From contig NZ_CP083239.1 in NCBI RefSeq assembly GCF_022836935.1, forward strand, positions 1,178,001-1,242,000: DNA of 64,000 nt. Reading direction: 5' to 3'. The notes beneath the pieces were generated by a model. That model was not told the DNA's origin, made no database searches, and worked only from the letters and a program-made list of their open reading frames with translations. This stretch comes from Ancylobacter polymorphus. Its GTDB lineage: Bacteria; Pseudomonadota; Alphaproteobacteria; Rhizobiales; Xanthobacteraceae. A program made the position numbers and the translations under genes. Of the stretch, positions 35,605 to 46,773 are shown in pieces; positions within the stretch are counted from its first letter, which is position 1, and the number at the start of each line of letters is the position of its first letter.

Positions 35605-36780
35605 TCACGCCGCCAGATCGGCGACGAGGGCGTCAAGCACGGGAAGGCCGAGAGCGGTGGCGCGCAGGCGGTCGCCCGGCAATTCCTCGATCATGCCGTC
35701 TTCCAGCAGCGCCGCGACGCGCGCGGGGTCGAAGCCGCGCCCCGCCAGCCGGGCGAAGCGGGCGCGGTCGATGCCCTCCATGAGCCGCAGTCCCATCAGC
35801 AGATATTCGTCGGCCTGCTCGGCGCGGGTCAGCGTCTCGTCGGCGATGACACCATGGCCCTGCGCCTCCACCTTCGCCACCCATGCCTCCGGCCCGCGCT
35901 CGGTGGAGGTGGCGACCCGGCCCTCCGGCGTGTCGAGCCGTCCATGCGCGCCGGGCCCGATGCCGGCATATTCGCCATAGCGCCAATAGAGCAGATTGTG
36001 CCGGCTCTCCGCCCCCGGGCGGGCATGGTTGGAGATTTCATAGGCCGGCAGGCCGGCGGCGCGCGTCGTCTCCTGCGTCACGTCCCACAGGGCGCGCGCC
36101 AACTCGTCCTCGGGCACGATCAGCCGGCCGGCGCGGTTCAAGGCGGCGAAGGGCGTGCCCTCCTCGATGGTCAGCTGGTACAGCGAGAGGTGCTCGCAGC
36201 CCTCATTGATGGCGCGTTGAAGCTCGGCGGCCCAGTCCTGCGGCCGCTGGTCCGGCCGGGCATAGATGAGATCGAAGGAGACGCGCTCGAAGGCGGCGCG
36301 CGCCACCGCCACCGCGCCCAGCGCCTCCTCCGCGCTGTGCATGCGCCCCAGCGCCTTCAGCGCAGCGTCGTCCAGGGCCTGCACGCCGAGCGAGACGCGA
36401 TTGACGCCCGCGGCGCGATAGCCGCGAAAACGGCCGGCCTCGACGCTGGTGGGGTTGGCCTCCAGCGTCACCTCGGCACGCGCGTCGAGCGGCCAGGCCT
36501 CATGGATGGCGTCGAGAATGGCGCCGACCGTCGCCGGCTCCATCAGCGACGGCGTGCCGCCGCCAAAGAACACGCTGTGGGTCCGCCGCTGGCCGATGCG
36601 TTCGCGCGTATGCGCGATCTCGGCACGGAACGCCGCCACGAAGCGCGCCTGGTCCGGCGGCGCGTGGCGGACATGCGAGTTGAAGTCGCAATAGGGGCAT
36701 TTGGCCTTGCAGAACGGCCAATGCACATAGACGCCGAAGCCGGGGTCCACCGGCGGCGGCGCGGGGGCGCGCTCAGTCAA
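35605..36780 (-). CDS. hemW: Radical SAM heme chaperone HemW
   Basis: Related to coproporphyrinogen dehydrogenase, but HemW inserts heme into partner proteins. The 391 residues contain the radical SAM cluster motif with Cys24, Cys28 and Cys31 in [20 protein letters not shown] near 72, and the C-terminal HemW domain. Length and lack of the extra N-terminal cysteine region fit HemW rather than HemN. It overlaps rdgB by 8 bp in a rph-rdgB-hemW operon. Confidence 0.94.
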   Translation of the reverse strand: MTERAPAPPPVDPGFGVYVHWPFCKAKCPYCDFNSHVRHAPPDQARFVAAFRAEIAHTRERIGQRRTHSVFFGGGTPSLMEPATVGAILDAIHEAWPLDARAEVTLEANPTSVEAGRFRGYRAAGVNRVSLGVQALDDAALKALGRMHSAEEALGAVAVARAAFERVSFDLIYARPDQRPQDWAAELQRAINEGCEHLSLYQLTIEEGTPFAALNRAGRLIVPEDELARALWDVTQETTRAAGLPAYEISNHARPGAESRHNLLYWRYGEYAGIGPGAHGRLDTPEGRVATSTERGPEAWVAKVEAQGHGVIADETLTRAEQADEYLLMGLRLMEGIDRARFARLAGRGFDPARVAALLEDGMIEELPGDRLRATALGLPVLDALVADLAA

Positions 36781-37426
36781 ACGTCGCCCCGAGGCAGGCC
36801 TGCGCCAGCGTCATGAAGGCCCGCGCGCGGTGGGAGAGGCCACGCCCATGCGGCGGCAGGCCGTGCTTCTCCGCCCCGCTCATCTCGCCGAAGGTGCGCT
36901 CATGGCCATCGGGCTGGAACATCGGATCATAGCCGAAGCCGGCCGGCCCGCGCGGCGGCCAGACCAGCGTGCCGTTCACCACGCCCTCGAAATCCTCGAC
37001 ATGCCCGTCCGGCCAGGCGAGGCACAGAGCGGAGATGAAATGCGCCTTGCGCAGATCGGGGAGTTCCGCCCCGGCGTCGCGCAGTTCCTCCTCCACGCGG
37101 GTCATCGCCGCCATGAAGTCCTTTTCCGGCCCCGCCCACCGGGCGGTGTAGAGCCCCGGCGCGCCGCCCAGCGCATCGACGCACAGGCCGGAATCGTCGG
37201 CGAAGGCCGGCAGGCCCGACGCATTGGCGGCGGCGATGGCCTTGATGCGGGCATTCTCGCCGAAGGTGAGGCCGGTTTCCTCCGGCTCCGGCAGACCGAG
37301 CTCGCCGGCGGAAACGGCGTCGATGCCATAGGGTGCCAGCAGGCCCCGCATCTCCTCCAGCTTGCCGGGATTATGGGTGGCGATGACGACCCGGCCTTCG
37401 AGCCGGCGGTGCGCGGCGGGGCTCAT
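36773..37426 (-). CDS. rdgB: XTP/dITP pyrophosphatase
   Basis: Removes deaminated purine nucleotides (dITP, XTP) from the nucleotide pool. The 217 residues show [11 protein letters not shown] near the start, [27 protein letters not shown] and a S-H-R-A-R-A-F end motif, complete for the family. Its ATG at 37426 overlaps the rph stop by 4 bp (ATGA); the longer upstream frame is antisense-like. Confidence 0.96.
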   Translation of the reverse strand: MSPAAHRRLEGRVVIATHNPGKLEEMRGLLAPYGIDAVSAGELGLPEPEETGLTFGENARIKAIAAANASGLPAFADDSGLCVDALGGAPGLYTARWAGPEKDFMAAMTRVEEELRDAGAELPDLRKAHFISALCLAWPDGHVEDFEGVVNGTLVWPPRGPAGFGYDPMFQPDGHERTFGEMSGAEKHGLPPHGRGLSHRARAFMTLAQACLGATFD

Positions 37427-38136
37427 GCGACGGCCAGCTTCTGCAGATCGACCAGCTTGGCGACACCCTTGCGGGCGAGGCCCAGCATGGCGTTGAACTC
37501 GTCCTCGGTGAACGGCGTCTTCTCCGCCGTGCCCTGAACCTCGACGAAGCCGCCGGAGCCGGTCATGACGAAGTTCACATCCGTATGCGCCTCGGAATCC
37601 TCGGCATAATCGAGATCGAGCCGCGGCTCGCCGTCGATGATGCCGCAGGAAACCGCGGCGAGATGGTCGCGCAGCGGCAGGGTGGAGAGCATGCCGCGCG
37701 CCTTCATCCAGCTCAGGCAATCATGCAGCGCGATCCACGCCCCGGTGACGGAAGCGGTGCGGGTGCCGCCATCGGCCTGGATCACGTCGCAATCGATGGT
37801 GATCTGCCGCTCGCCGAGCTTTTCGAGATCCATCACCGCGCGCAGCGACCGGCCGATGAGGCGCTGGATTTCCTGCGTGCGGCCGGACTGCTTGCCGGCA
37901 GCGGCCTCACGGCGCGTGCGGTCATGGGTGGCGCGCGGCAGCATGCCGTATTCCGCCGTCACCCAGCCCCGCCCCTGCCCCTTCAGCCAGGGCGGCAGCC
38001 GCTCTTCCAGCGTCGCGGCGACGAGTACATGGGTCTCGCCAAACTTCACGAGGCAGGAGCCCTCGGCATGGCGCAGCACGCCGCGCTCGAAGCTTACGGC
38101 CCGCATCTCGTCGGGAAGGCGGCGGGAAGGGCGCAT
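37423..38136 (-). CDS. rph: Ribonuclease PH
   Basis: A phosphate-dependent 3'-5' exoribonuclease that trims tRNA ends. The 237 residues from the ATG at 38136 begin [14 protein letters not shown] and contain [29 protein letters not shown] and L-D-L-D-Y-A-E-D, all characteristic. It begins a three-gene operon and is divergent from hrcA. Confidence 0.96.
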   Translation of the reverse strand: MRPSRRLPDEMRAVSFERGVLRHAEGSCLVKFGETHVLVAATLEERLPPWLKGQGRGWVTAEYGMLPRATHDRTRREAAAGKQSGRTQEIQRLIGRSLRAVMDLEKLGERQITIDCDVIQADGGTRTASVTGAWIALHDCLSWMKARGMLSTLPLRDHLAAVSCGIIDGEPRLDLDYAEDSEAHTDVNFVMTGSGGFVEVQGTAEKTPFTEDEFNAMLGLARKGVAKLVDLQKLAVA

Positions 38137-38273
38137 GCGGACGATCTCCTGAACGGCGGCGACGAGCCCGTCGCGACAGGCCCTGTGGGCGGACCTTGTA
38201 AGGGCGGCGCGGGCCCGGTGCAATCGCCGGCGGTCCCTCACGGCCCAATGACGGGGCCTCAACACGCGCCGCC

Positions 38274-38303
38274 TTGTACATGGGCGGCGATTACCGAGAT
38301 AAT
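38274..38303 (+). promoter_or_regulatory. Possible sigma-70 promoter of hrcA
   Basis: TTGTAC at 38274-38279 and GATAAT at 38298-38303 are separated by 18 bp, about 45 bp before the hrcA ATG. This is a good vegetative-type promoter. No CIRCE inverted repeat was seen here, so hrcA is probably not controlled by itself at this site. Confidence 0.5.
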
Positions 38304-38347
38304 AGACACCCATGACCGGGTAGACGAGACAAGGGACAGGCCCCGCG

Positions 38348-39448
38348 ATGCCCCTCGACCCATTTCTCTCCGCCACCGCGCCGTCGCTGGCGCGGCTCGA
38401 CGAGCGCTCGCGCGAGATTTTCCGGCAGATTGTCGAGACCTATCTCGCCACCGGCGAGCCGGCCGGCTCGCGCAACATCTCCCGGCTCATCCCCATGACC
38501 CTGTCGCCCGCCTCGGTGCGCAATGTGATGGCGGACCTCGAAGCGGCGGGGCTGATCTTCGCTCCCCACACCAGCGCCGGCCGTCTGCCGACCGAGCGGG
38601 GGCTGCGTTTCTTCGTCGATGCGCTGCTGGAGATCGGCGACGTGTCGGAAGACGAGCGCAACTCGATCGAGACGCAGGTGCGCGCCGCCGCCCGCGCCCA
38701 GACGGTGGACGGGGTGCTGGCGGAAGCGTCCAACCTGCTCTCCGGCCTGTCGCGCGGCGCCGGCGTCGTCACGACAGGCAAGACCGATGTGCGGCTCAAA
38801 CATATCGAATTCGTGCCGCTCGACCCCAGCCGGGCGCTGCTGATCCTCGTCTCCGAGGATGGCGAGGTGGAAAACCGCCTCGTGCCGCTGCCCAAGGGCC
38901 TGCCCTCCTCCGCGCTGGTGGAAGCGACCAATTTCCTCAGCGCGCTGACGCGCGGGCGCACGCTGGTGGAACTGCGCACCGAGGTGGAGCGCACCCTCGC
39001 CGCCCGCCGCGCCGAGCTCGACGAGGTGACGGCGCGGGTGGTGGAAAGCGGCATGGCCAGCTGGTCGGGCGGCGACAAGGCCGAGCGGCGGCTGATCGTA
39101 CGCGGCCAAACGCGGCTGCTGCACGATCTGCGCGCCATCGAGGATCTGGAGCGGGTGCGTCTGCTGTTCGACGATCTCGAAGCCAAGCAGGAGGTCGTGG
39201 ACCTTCTGGGGCGGGCCGAGGACGCGCAGGGCCTGCGCATTTTCATCGGCTCGGAGAACAAGCTGTTCTCGCTGTCGGGCTCCTCCACCATCGTCGCGCC
39301 CTATCGCGACGGGCAGGGCCGAGTGGTCGGCGTACTCGGCGTCATCGGGCCGACGCGGCTCAACTATGCCCGCATCGTGCCGATGGTCGACTTCACCGCC
39401 CGCGTCGTCAGCCGCGTCCTTGCCGGTCCGGGGATTGACGCGGCTTGA
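38348..39448 (+). CDS. hrcA: Heat-inducible transcription repressor HrcA
   Basis: A repressor that binds CIRCE operators before groESL and similar genes. The 366-residue protein has an N-terminal winged-helix region with [18 protein letters not shown] and [10 protein letters not shown], then a GAF-like domain and [10 protein letters not shown] near the end. It is followed by grpE. No CIRCE element was found in its own leader or elsewhere in the window. Confidence 0.96.
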   Translation: MPLDPFLSATAPSLARLDERSREIFRQIVETYLATGEPAGSRNISRLIPMTLSPASVRNVMADLEAAGLIFAPHTSAGRLPTERGLRFFVDALLEIGDVSEDERNSIETQVRAAARAQTVDGVLAEASNLLSGLSRGAGVVTTGKTDVRLKHIEFVPLDPSRALLILVSEDGEVENRLVPLPKGLPSSALVEATNFLSALTRGRTLVELRTEVERTLAARRAELDEVTARVVESGMASWSGGDKAERRLIVRGQTRLLHDLRAIEDLERVRLLFDDLEAKQEVVDLLGRAEDAQGLRIFIGSENKLFSLSGSSTIVAPYRDGQGRVVGVLGVIGPTRLNYARIVPMVDFTARVVSRVLAGPGIDAA

Positions 39449-39529
39449 TTTTTGCGGCTTCCGCCCCGATATGGCGGGCGTCCGCGCGGCCACGCCGCCG
39501 GGACAAATCCATTCTTCGACGAGGTATTC

Positions 39530-40150
39530 ATGAGCGACGAAAACCGCACCCCGGCTGACCAGCCCGAAACGGGCGATCAGACTGTCGACGCCGGCCACGG
39601 CGCTGCGGGCGCGCCGGACGACCTCGCTGCCGCCTTCGCCGCCGAGAAGGAACAGCTCGAGGCCGAGATCGCCGCGCTGAAGGACAAGTTCCTGCGCGCC
39701 TTCGCCGAGGCCGACAATGTGCGCCGCCGCGCCGAGCGCGAGGTGGCAGACGCCAAAATCTACGGCATCACCGGCTTTGCCCGCGACATCCTCACCGTGG
39801 CCGACGATTTCGAGCGCGCGCTGGGCGCCATCGACGCCGAGGCCCGCGCCAAGGCCGACGGCACGCTGAAGACGCTGCTGGAAGGCATCGACCTCACCGG
39901 CCGCGCGTTGCTGCATGCGCTGTCCAAGCACGGCGTGGCGCGCATCGAGGCGGATGGGGCGAAGTTCGATCCGAACATGCATCAGGCGATGTTCGAGGTG
40001 CCGAACACCGAGGTGCCCTCCGGCACCGTGGTTCAGGTCATCCAGCCCGGCTACAAGCTCGGCGAGCGCGTGCTGCGCCCGGCGCTGGTCGGCGTCTCCA
40101 AGGGCGGCCCGAAGGCAGCGTCCACGGACGCGCCGCCGGCTGGAAACTGA
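39530..40150 (+). CDS. grpE: Nucleotide exchange factor GrpE
   Basis: Releases ADP from DnaK. The 206 residues from the ATG at 39530 carry an acidic disordered start, a coiled coil at about 40-75 ([19 protein letters not shown]) with A-D-N-V-R-R-R-A, and the C-terminal head ([25 protein letters not shown]). The ORF begins upstream but only this start fits the family. It lies about 80 bp after hrcA and is followed by a strong terminator. Confidence 0.95.
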   Translation: MSDENRTPADQPETGDQTVDAGHGAAGAPDDLAAAFAAEKEQLEAEIAALKDKFLRAFAEADNVRRRAEREVADAKIYGITGFARDILTVADDFERALGAIDAEARAKADGTLKTLLEGIDLTGRALLHALSKHGVARIEADGAKFDPNMHQAMFEVPNTEVPSGTVVQVIQPGYKLGERVLRPALVGVSKGGPKAASTDAPPAGN

Positions 40151-40182
40151 GCCGCGCTCCGCGCGCCGGCCCATCCGAGATG

Positions 40183-40209
40183 AAAAAGGGCCCCGTGGGG
40201 CCCTTTTTT
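40183..40209 (+). terminator. Terminator after grpE
   Basis: A 12-bp stem (40183-40194 with 40197-40208), GC-rich in its centre and closed by a 2-nt loop, is followed by a T tail. It is a bidirectional hairpin that serves grpE and also the convergent gene at 40227-41180. Confidence 0.88.
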
Positions 40210-40226
40210 GCGGCTGGTTCAGAAGA

Positions 40227-41180
40227 TCAGCGCAGGGTCACGCCATCGCGCACGGCGCGCATGGCGGTGTAGTCGGCATCGAAATTCTCCGTCGCCGCCA
40301 CGCCGACCATGCGCAGATAGCCATTGCGGCCGAAGCTGAGCCACTGCGCCACCTTCACCGGCGTGCCACTCTGCTGGTCCACCGCATTGGCGATCAGCTC
40401 ATAGCCGGGCTGGCCGCCGACGCGCAGCGGGCCGCCGCGCTCGACGCGCAGTTCCTTGATGCCCGGCACGCTGGCGATCGCCCGCTTGGCCACCGCCTCC
40501 CGCTCATCCTCGCGGATTTCACCGGGCCCTACGGCGACGATGAAAAAGGACTGGGACTGGGTCTCGCCCTTGTCCGCCGGGGCGGCATCGGCCTTGGTGA
40601 GCAGCACCGCATTATTGCCGATCACCTTCATCACTTTGTAGCCGCTCAGCTGGTCCAGCGTGAAGGGCAGCTTGGCGAGCATCTCCTCGGTGCTGGGCGG
40701 CGCGCGGAACACCACCGTCTTCAGCGCCTCCTCGATCTTGGCGTCGGGATAGCGGCTGCTCGCAGCCTCCGGGAACTGCACCGTGATCATGCCGGTCTGG
40801 TCCTTGCCGCCGGCGACGAGGATCCATTTCTTCAGCGCCCCGGCGCCGACGGTCTGGAATCCCTTGAGCAGGATCGCCGGCACGCCATCGGCGAGCGTCA
40901 CGTCGCGGCGCTCCTCGACCGTCACGCCCTGCTTCTCCAGCTCCTTGGCGGCGAAGCTCTTGGTGATCTCCTCATAAGCAGGCTTGGGCATTTCCAGCAC
41001 GAGCAGCGAGGCGCTGGCGGCACGGTCCTGGAAGCCGGGCACGCCGGGCACAGGCACCATGCCCTCCGGCGGCACCAGGCCGATCGTGCCCTCATTGACG
41101 AACACCGTCTGGGCGGCAGCGGGAAGGGCGAGCGCCGCCAGCACACAGGCTGCGGCGGCAAGGCGGGCAACAAGGCGCAT
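40227..41180 (-). CDS. Exported protein of unknown function
   Basis: A 317-residue protein with a clear Sec signal peptide from the ATG at 41180 (cleavage near A-L-P-A-A-A-Q at about 24). The rest looks like a soluble periplasmic domain with alternating strands (G-L-V-P-P-E-G-M-V-P, W-I-L-V-A-G-G-K-D-Q-T-G-M-I-T-V-Q) and the segment Q-S-F-F-I-V-A-V-G-P. I do not recognise a family with certainty; it has some DcrB-like character. It is monocistronic and convergent with grpE. Confidence 0.6.
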   Translation of the reverse strand: MRLVARLAAAACVLAALALPAAAQTVFVNEGTIGLVPPEGMVPVPGVPGFQDRAASASLLVLEMPKPAYEEITKSFAAKELEKQGVTVEERRDVTLADGVPAILLKGFQTVGAGALKKWILVAGGKDQTGMITVQFPEAASSRYPDAKIEEALKTVVFRAPPSTEEMLAKLPFTLDQLSGYKVMKVIGNNAVLLTKADAAPADKGETQSQSFFIVAVGPGEIREDEREAVAKRAIASVPGIKELRVERGGPLRVGGQPGYELIANAVDQQSGTPVKVAQWLSFGRNGYLRMVGVAATENFDADYTAMRAVRDGVTLR

Positions 41181-41234
41181 TCGCAATCCTTCAAATCTCA
41201 AGGCGGCTGTAACTTCGCCCTTTCTGCGCATTCA

Positions 41235-41876
41235 TCAAGGCCGAATTTCGCTCGTGCCCGCCCTGTGTACCCGCCGTAACGTCAGATTGATGCGCCCCGG
41301 CTGCTTCAAAAGCGTCGACGTGCCGGGATAGATGCGGTCAATGCCGTGAAAGGCCAGCCGCGCCGGCCCTGCCAGCAGCAGCGCATCGCCCGAGGCGAGG
41401 CGGAGCGAGCGGGTGGGATCGCTGCGCGCCGTGCCGCCGATACGGAACAGCGCGGTGTCGCCGAGCGACAGCGAGAGGACCGGCGCGGAAAACTCCTCCT
41501 CGTCGCGGTCCTGATGCAGCCCCATCCGCGCCTCAGGCCCATACCAGTTGATGAGGCAGGCCTCGGGTGCCAGATCGACGCCCGCCAGCACGTCCCAGGC
41601 GCGGATCAGCGCAGGCGGGAAGGGCGGCCAGGGCTGGCCGGTCTCGGGATGGGTCGGCTGGTAGCGATAGCCGGAGACGTCCGACACCCAGCCGAGCGGC
41701 CCGCAATTGGACATGCGGACGGAGAAGGGCTTGCCCGTGCGCGGCATGAGCGGGGTGAACAGCGGCGCCACAGCCAGGACGGCGCGCAGTTCCTCCGCCA
41801 GCGCCTCCTGCCCCTGCCGGTCGAGCCAGCCCGGCCAGTAGCGGCAGCCGGGCACGATATCGACCGCCGCCGTCAC
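41235..41876 (-). CDS. alkB: AlkB-type DNA repair dioxygenase
   Basis: An Fe(II)/2-oxoglutarate dioxygenase that removes methyl groups from 1-methyladenine and 3-methylcytosine. The 213 residues have the iron ligands His121 and Asp123 in L-H-Q-D-R-D-E, probably His177 in F-H-G-I-D, and a C-terminal R-I-N-L-T-L-R with the 2-oxoglutarate arginines. The N-x-Y/W-x-x-G-x-x-R-M-G-L-H block is typical. It follows coaA closely (about 2 bp), although it is not functionally related. Confidence 0.9.
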   Translation of the reverse strand: MTAAVDIVPGCRYWPGWLDRQGQEALAEELRAVLAVAPLFTPLMPRTGKPFSVRMSNCGPLGWVSDVSGYRYQPTHPETGQPWPPFPPALIRAWDVLAGVDLAPEACLINWYGPEARMGLHQDRDEEEFSAPVLSLSLGDTALFRIGGTARSDPTRSLRLASGDALLLAGPARLAFHGIDRIYPGTSTLLKQPGRINLTLRRVHRAGTSEIRP

Positions 41877-41877
41877 G

Positions 41878-42837
41878 TCAGAGCTTCCTCAGCGCTACCG
41901 CCTCGACCTCATGGTCGCCGCCCTTGCGCAGGATGAGGTCGGCGCGCTGGCGGGTGGGCAGGATGTTCTCGCGCAGGTTCACCAGGTTGATCGAGCGCCA
42001 GATGGCGCGGGCGGTGGCGTCCGCCTCCGCGCCGGTGAGGCTGGAATAGCGGTGGAAATAGGCTTTGGGATCGCGGAAGGCGGTCTCGCGCAGCCGCATG
42101 AAGCGCTCGACATACCAGCGCTCCAGAATGGTCTCGTCGGCGTCGATATAGACCTTGAAGTCGAAGAAGTCGGAGACGAAGGGAATGCCCTTGCCATCCT
42201 TGGGCGGGCGGCTGGTCTGCAGCACATTCAGCCCCTCGACGATGAGAATGTCGGGCTGATCGACCTCGATCGCCGCATTGGGCGTCACATCATAGTCGAA
42301 ATGGCTGTAGAGCGGCGCCCGCACCGGCCGGCGGCCGGCCTTGATGTCGGTGAGGAAGTGCAGCAGCGCCGGCAGGTCGTAGCTTTCCGGGAAGCCCTTG
42401 CGCCCCATCAGCCCTTCCTGCTCCAGGATGGCGTTGGGCAGCAGAAAGCCGTCCGTGGTCACCAGCGCCACCTTCGGCGTGTTGGGCCAGCGCGCCAGCA
42501 GCGCCTGCAGCACGCGGGCGGTGGTGGATTTGCCCACCGCCACCGAGCCGGCAACGCCGATGATGTAGGGCATCTTGCCGTTCTGCTCGGGGCCGAGAAA
42601 CTTCTGCATCTGCCGGAACAGTTTCTGCGTCGCCCCGACATAGATCGAGAGCAGGCGCGAGAGCGGCAGGTAGATTTCCTCGATCTCGGGCAGTGACAGC
42701 CGGTCATTGAGACCCTGCAGCCGCTGGATCTCGTCCGGCTTCAGCGGTTGGGGCGTGTCGGCGCGCAAAGCCGCCCATTCGGCGCGGCTGAATTGACGGA
42801 AAGGCGACAGCACCGCCCCGTCGAGCTTCAGGTCCAT
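41878..42837 (-). CDS. coaA: Pantothenate kinase, type I
   Basis: Phosphorylates pantothenate in the first step of coenzyme A synthesis. The 319-residue protein has the P-loop G-S-V-A-V-G-K-S at residues 97-104, the family start [11 protein letters not shown] and the E-G-L-N-V-L-Q block. It shows all features of CoaA type I. Its start is 128 bp from hisE, so its own promoter is likely, and it is followed by alkB. Confidence 0.96.
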   Translation of the reverse strand: MDLKLDGAVLSPFRQFSRAEWAALRADTPQPLKPDEIQRLQGLNDRLSLPEIEEIYLPLSRLLSIYVGATQKLFRQMQKFLGPEQNGKMPYIIGVAGSVAVGKSTTARVLQALLARWPNTPKVALVTTDGFLLPNAILEQEGLMGRKGFPESYDLPALLHFLTDIKAGRRPVRAPLYSHFDYDVTPNAAIEVDQPDILIVEGLNVLQTSRPPKDGKGIPFVSDFFDFKVYIDADETILERWYVERFMRLRETAFRDPKAYFHRYSSLTGAEADATARAIWRSINLVNLRENILPTRQRADLILRKGGDHEVEAVALRKL

Positions 42838-42966
42838 GGTAGCGTTTCCCGGCTCGCCCGGACATTCAAAGCGCCGGGCGTTGGTCGACCGTATACCACC
42901 TTAGTTGAAGGCAGGATACTGGCCGCCGGCCGGAGAACCGCCGTCGGGAACAAGGGGATGGCGCCC

Positions 42967-43302
42967 TCAGCCCTTGGGGCGGGACGCCTTTTCCTCCAGG
43001 CCGGACTGGTTCGTCCGGCGGCCGAGCTCCGCATACACGTCATCCAGCGACACGCCGCGCGCCTGAAGCAGCACGGCAAGATGGTAGAGAAGATCGGCGC
43101 TTTCGGAAATGACCGCTTTCGTATCGGTGCCGACGGCGGCGAGCGCCGTCTCCACCGCTTCCTCGCCCAGCTTCTGCGCGCATTTGGCGACGCCCTTGGC
43201 GAGCAGGGTGCGGGTATAGGACGGCTCGCCCTCGGCCGCGGCGCGCCGGGCGACGATGGCGGCGAGGTCTTCCAGGCTGACGCGGGTGGGTGTGTCGGTC
43301 AT
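42967..43302 (-). CDS. hisE: Phosphoribosyl-ATP pyrophosphatase
   Basis: The second step of histidine synthesis, hydrolysing PR-ATP. The 111-residue protein begins with S-L-E-D-L-A-A-I-V, and has [15 protein letters not shown] and [13 protein letters not shown], the conserved metal-binding helices. Its ATG shares one base with the hisF stop (TGATG), so the two are translationally coupled. It is the last his gene here. Confidence 0.96.
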   Translation of the reverse strand: MTDTPTRVSLEDLAAIVARRAAAEGEPSYTRTLLAKGVAKCAQKLGEEAVETALAAVGTDTKAVISESADLLYHLAVLLQARGVSLDDVYAELGRRTNQSGLEEKASRPKG

Positions 43303-44099
43303 CAGGCCGTCTCCGCGCTATCGCCACCGCCGTGCCGGACGGGTAGGCCGGCCTCAGCCAGGGCGTCCTTGGCGGCGCCGATGGTGAAGGTGCCGAAATG
43401 GAAGATCGAGGCGGCCAGCACCGCCGAGGCCCCGCCGTCGCGGATGCCGTCGACGAGGTGGTCGAGCGTGCCCACCCCGCCGGATGCGATCACCGGCACC
43501 TGCACCGCATCGGAAATGGCGCGGGTCAGCTTCAGGTCGAAGCCCTCGCCGGTGCCGTCGCGGTCCATGGAGGTGAGCAGGATTTCGCCGGCCCCGAGCG
43601 CGACGACTTCCCTAGCATACTCCACCGCGTCGATGCCGGTGCGGTTGCGCCCGCCATGGGTGAAGATCTCCCAGCGGTCGGGCTCCCCCTCGGCGGAAAC
43701 CTTCTTGGCGTCGATGGCGACGACGATGCACTGCTCGCCGAACTTTTCCGCCGCCTCGCGCACGAAGTCCCGCCGGTTCACCGCCGCCGTGTTGATCGAC
43801 ACCTTGTCGGCGCCGGCGTTGAGCAGCGCGCGGATATCTTCCACCGTGCGCACGCCGCCGCCGACGGTGAGCGGCATGAAGCACTGTTCGGCGGTGCGGC
43901 TCACCACATCGATCAGCGTGCTGCGGGCTTCCACGCTGGCGGTGATGTCGAGAAAGCAGAGCTCGTCCGCTCCGGCGGCGTCATAGGCCTTGGCCGCCTC
44001 CACGGGATCGCCGGCATCGCGCAGATCGACGAACTTCACGCCCTTGACGACCCGGCCGTCCTTCACGTCGAGGCAGGGAATGACGCGGACTTTCAGCAT
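43302..44099 (-). CDS. hisF: Imidazole glycerol phosphate synthase cyclase subunit
   Basis: The TIM-barrel subunit that uses ammonia from HisH to form imidazole glycerol phosphate and AICAR. The 265 residues from the ATG at 44099 begin [20 protein letters not shown] and contain L-T-V-G-G-G-V-R and [10 protein letters not shown]; Asp11 and Asp130-type catalytic acids are in place. A GGGGG site precedes this ATG. An alternative start at 44129 would overlap hisA and add ten residues. Confidence 0.96.
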   Translation of the reverse strand: MLKVRVIPCLDVKDGRVVKGVKFVDLRDAGDPVEAAKAYDAAGADELCFLDITASVEARSTLIDVVSRTAEQCFMPLTVGGGVRTVEDIRALLNAGADKVSINTAAVNRRDFVREAAEKFGEQCIVVAIDAKKVSAEGEPDRWEIFTHGGRNRTGIDAVEYAREVVALGAGEILLTSMDRDGTGEGFDLKLTRAISDAVQVPVIASGGVGTLDHLVDGIRDGGASAVLAASIFHFGTFTIGAAKDALAEAGLPVRHGGGDSAETA

Positions 44100-44125
44100 G
44101 GAATCCCCCTGGGCGGCTGCGTCGC

Positions 44126-44860
44126 TCATGCCGTCCGCCCCGCCACCAGTGCCAGCGCGGCGCGCGGATCGAGCCGGCCATCATAGAGCGCCCGTCCGGT
44201 GATGGCGCCTTCCAGCTTCGCCGCGCGCGGCTCCATCAGCGCCTTCACATCGTCGAGCGAGGCGAGCCCGCCCGAGGCGATGACCGGAATGGAGATCGCC
44301 TCTGCCAGCGCGATGGTGGCCTCCATATTGAGGCCCTTCAGCAGCCCGTCACGGGCGATGTCGGTGTAGATGATGGCGGCGACGCCGGCATCCTCGAAGC
44401 GCTGCGCCAGTTCCAGCGCGGTGAGGTCCGAGGTTTCCGCCCAGCCTTCCACCGCCACGCGCCCGTCCTTGGCGTCGAGCCCCACTGCCACGCGGCCGGG
44501 AAAGCGCCGCGCTGCCTCCTTCACGAAGGCCGGGTCGCGTACCGCCGCCGTGCCGAGGATGACACGGGTGATGCCCTTTTCCAGCCAGTCCTCGACCCGG
44601 CCGATGTCGCGAATGCCGCCGCCGAGCTGCACCGGCATGCTGACGGCTTCGAGAATGCGCTCCACCGGCGCCGCGTTCACCGGCGCGCCGGCGAAAGCGC
44701 CGTCGAGATCGACGATGTGCAGATAGCGGAAGCCCTGGGCCTCGAACTGCGCCGCCTGCTGGGCGGGGTCGTGGTTGAAGATGGTGGCGCGTGCCATGTC
44801 GCCCTGCTGCAGGCGCACGCACTTGCCTTCCTTGAGATCGATGGCGGGAAAGAGGATCAC
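44126..44860 (-). CDS. hisA: ProFAR isomerase
   Basis: Isomerises the Amadori intermediate in histidine synthesis. The 244-residue protein starts from a GTG at 44860 reading [17 protein letters not shown] and has V-Q-L-G-G-G-I-R and Y-T-D-I-A-R-D-G. The GTG overlaps the hisH stop (GTGA), supporting this start over any longer frame. It is co-translated in hisH-hisA-hisF. Confidence 0.96.
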   Translation of the reverse strand: MILFPAIDLKEGKCVRLQQGDMARATIFNHDPAQQAAQFEAQGFRYLHIVDLDGAFAGAPVNAAPVERILEAVSMPVQLGGGIRDIGRVEDWLEKGITRVILGTAAVRDPAFVKEAARRFPGRVAVGLDAKDGRVAVEGWAETSDLTALELAQRFEDAGVAAIIYTDIARDGLLKGLNMEATIALAEAISIPVIASGGLASLDDVKALMEPRAAKLEGAITGRALYDGRLDPRAALALVAGRTA

Positions 44861-45519
44861 GGCGCCCACTTCAGGAAATTGGCGAGAAGGGCGAGGCCGA
44901 GGCGCTGGCTCTTCTCGGGATGGAACTGCGTTCCGGCGATGTTGTCGCGGCCGACCATGGCAGTGATCGCCCCGCCATAGGAGGTGGTGGCGATCACGTC
45001 CGCCGCGCGCGCGGCCTTGAGATGGTAGGAATGGACGAAATAGGCGTCGAGCCCGTCCGCGCCGGTGGGAATGCCGTCGAGGATCGGGTGGGCACGCGCC
45101 ACGTCGAGCGAATTCCAGCCCATATGCGGGATCTTCAGCGTCGGATCGGCCGGCTCGATCTTCACCACATCGCCGTCGATCCAGCCGAGCCCGGCGGTCT
45201 CGCCATGCTCCAGCCCACGCGTCGCCATCAATTGCAGCCCGACGCAGATGCCGAGAAAGGGGCGGCCGCGCTCCATCACCGCCTCGGTCAGCGCCTCCAC
45301 CATGCCGGGCACGGCGTCGAGCCCGCGCCGGCAATCGGCATAGGCGCCGACGCCGGGCAGCACGATACGGTCGGCGCGGCGCACCACGTCGGGGTCGGCC
45401 GTCACCAGCACGGCCTTGCCGCTGCCGCCCTCGCGCGCGGCGCGCTCCAGCGCCTTGCCGGCGGAATGAAGATTGCCGGAACCGTAGTCGATCAAAGCGA
45501 CGGGGGCGGGTGGGGTCAT
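44857..45519 (-). CDS. hisH: Imidazole glycerol phosphate synthase glutaminase subunit
   Basis: A class I glutamine amidotransferase that feeds ammonia to HisF. The 220 residues contain I-D-Y-G-S-G-N-L at 10-17, the nucleophile Cys92 in G-I-C-V-G-L-Q-L, and the His-x-Glu pair in F-H-P-E-K-S-Q near 202. All three catalytic residues are seen. It overlaps the DUF2628 gene and hisA by 4 bp each. Confidence 0.96.
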   Translation of the reverse strand: MTPPAPVALIDYGSGNLHSAGKALERAAREGGSGKAVLVTADPDVVRRADRIVLPGVGAYADCRRGLDAVPGMVEALTEAVMERGRPFLGICVGLQLMATRGLEHGETAGLGWIDGDVVKIEPADPTLKIPHMGWNSLDVARAHPILDGIPTGADGLDAYFVHSYHLKAARAADVIATTSYGGAITAMVGRDNIAGTQFHPEKSQRLGLALLANFLKWAP

Positions 45520-46013
45520 CGGGACGCCTCCGGAAACAGGCCGAGCACGCCGGCCTCGGCCGGCCGCGCCCCGGCAGGGGCACGGGCGCCGCCCATCGGC
45601 GGCAGGAAGGGACGCGGCGCGGCCACATCGCCGAGCCGGGCGTCGAAATAGCGCTGTTCGGCGGCGTCCAGCTTCGGCGCCACCACGCAGCCCGCTTCCT
45701 CATAGCCCTGCGCGAGCAGCTTCGACCGCCGCAGGCCCGGCAGGCCGACGGAGACGGCTATATTGCCGGCCAGCAGCAGCACCAGCGCACGGTCGGGCAG
45801 GTCGAGCACGCTGACAGCGAGGATCACCGCCGCCTGGAGCAGCGCATAGCCGACGAAAGCCAGCCACAGGCGGTGGCGCAGCAACACCAACGGGGCAAGG
45901 AGCAGCGCGCTCCAGGACAGGCGTTCAGGCACGAAGACGAAGCCGTCCGCCCATTGCGGGGTGCTGCGTCGCGTCTCCGCCTCCTCGGGTTCGAAAACCG
46001 TCCAGACCGCCAT
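45516..46013 (-). CDS. DUF2628 membrane protein of the histidine cluster
   Basis: A 165-residue protein with an N-terminal cytoplasmic part ([10 protein letters not shown]), two to three membrane helices (about 33-85) and a C-terminal tail with Y-F-D-A-R-L. DUF2628 proteins are regularly encoded between hisB and hisH in alphaproteobacteria, but what they do is unknown. It begins 21 bp after hisB ends and overlaps hisH by 4 bp. Confidence 0.88.
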   Translation of the reverse strand: MAVWTVFEPEEAETRRSTPQWADGFVFVPERLSWSALLLAPLVLLRHRLWLAFVGYALLQAAVILAVSVLDLPDRALVLLLAGNIAVSVGLPGLRRSKLLAQGYEEAGCVVAPKLDAAEQRYFDARLGDVAAPRPFLPPMGGARAPAGARPAEAGVLGLFPEASR

Positions 46014-46034
46014 GTGATGCCCGTTCCTGCCCTG

Positions 46035-46628
46035 TCAGCCGCCAAGGCTGCCCTTGGTGGAGGGGATTTCCCCCGCCGCCGCCGGATCAATGGCCACCGC
46101 CGCGCGCAGCGCGCGGGCCAGACCCTTGAAGCAGCTCTCCGCTATATGGTGCGCGTTGGCGCCATAGAGAGTCTCCACATGCAGGGTCAGCCCGGCATTG
46201 ATGGCGAAGGCCTGGAAGAATTCGCGCACCAGCTCGGTGTCGAACTCCCCGATCTTCGCCACCGCGAACTCGGTGCGGAATACCAAGAACGGCCGGCCGG
46301 AAATGTCGAGCGCGACGCGGGTCAGCGTCTCGTCCATCGGCAGGTGAAGGCTGGCATAGCGGGTGACGCCGCGCATGTCGCCCAGCGCCGCCTTCACCGC
46401 CTGGCCGAGCGCGATGCCGACATCCTCCACCGTGTGGTGGAAGTCGATGTGCAGGTCGCCCTTCGCCTCGATCTCCATGTCGATGCGCGAATGGCGGGCC
46501 AGAAGGTCCAGCATGTGGTCGAAAAAGCCCACCCCGGTCGCGACCATCGCCTTCCCCGTGCCGTCGAGATCGACGGAGAGGCGGATCTGCGTTTCCTTGG
46601 TGGCGCGGGTGATGCTGGCCGTGCGCAT
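46035..46628 (-). CDS. hisB: Imidazoleglycerol-phosphate dehydratase
   Basis: Dehydrates imidazole glycerol phosphate. The 197-residue mono-functional enzyme has [25 protein letters not shown] and its repeat H-H-I-A-E-S-C-F-K, the two metal sites. It starts the leftward cluster hisB-DUF2628-hisH-hisA-hisF-hisE and is divergent from hslV. Confidence 0.96.
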   Translation of the reverse strand: MRTASITRATKETQIRLSVDLDGTGKAMVATGVGFFDHMLDLLARHSRIDMEIEAKGDLHIDFHHTVEDVGIALGQAVKAALGDMRGVTRYASLHLPMDETLTRVALDISGRPFLVFRTEFAVAKIGEFDTELVREFFQAFAINAGLTLHVETLYGANAHHIAESCFKGLARALRAAVAIDPAAAGEIPSTKGSLGG

Positions 46629-46773
46629 GGCAAAGGGCTCCCGGAAAGAGCGCGCCTCTTAGCAGCTATGCGGTTGCTATGCCATATGCACGCATGACAG
46701 CGGCGCCTGCGCGCGCGGCGAGTTGCGCCCGCGCAGCGAGGCCTTAAGTAAGGGACCTCTACCGGAGCCCTTC

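Noticed and set aside
38137..38347. Search for a CIRCE operator before hrcA
   Set aside because: No TTAGCACTC-N9-GAGTGCTAA-like repeat was found.
38291..40174. A 627-residue minus-strand frame opposite hrcA and grpE
   Set aside because: It runs through two firm genes and the promoter region without conserved motifs.
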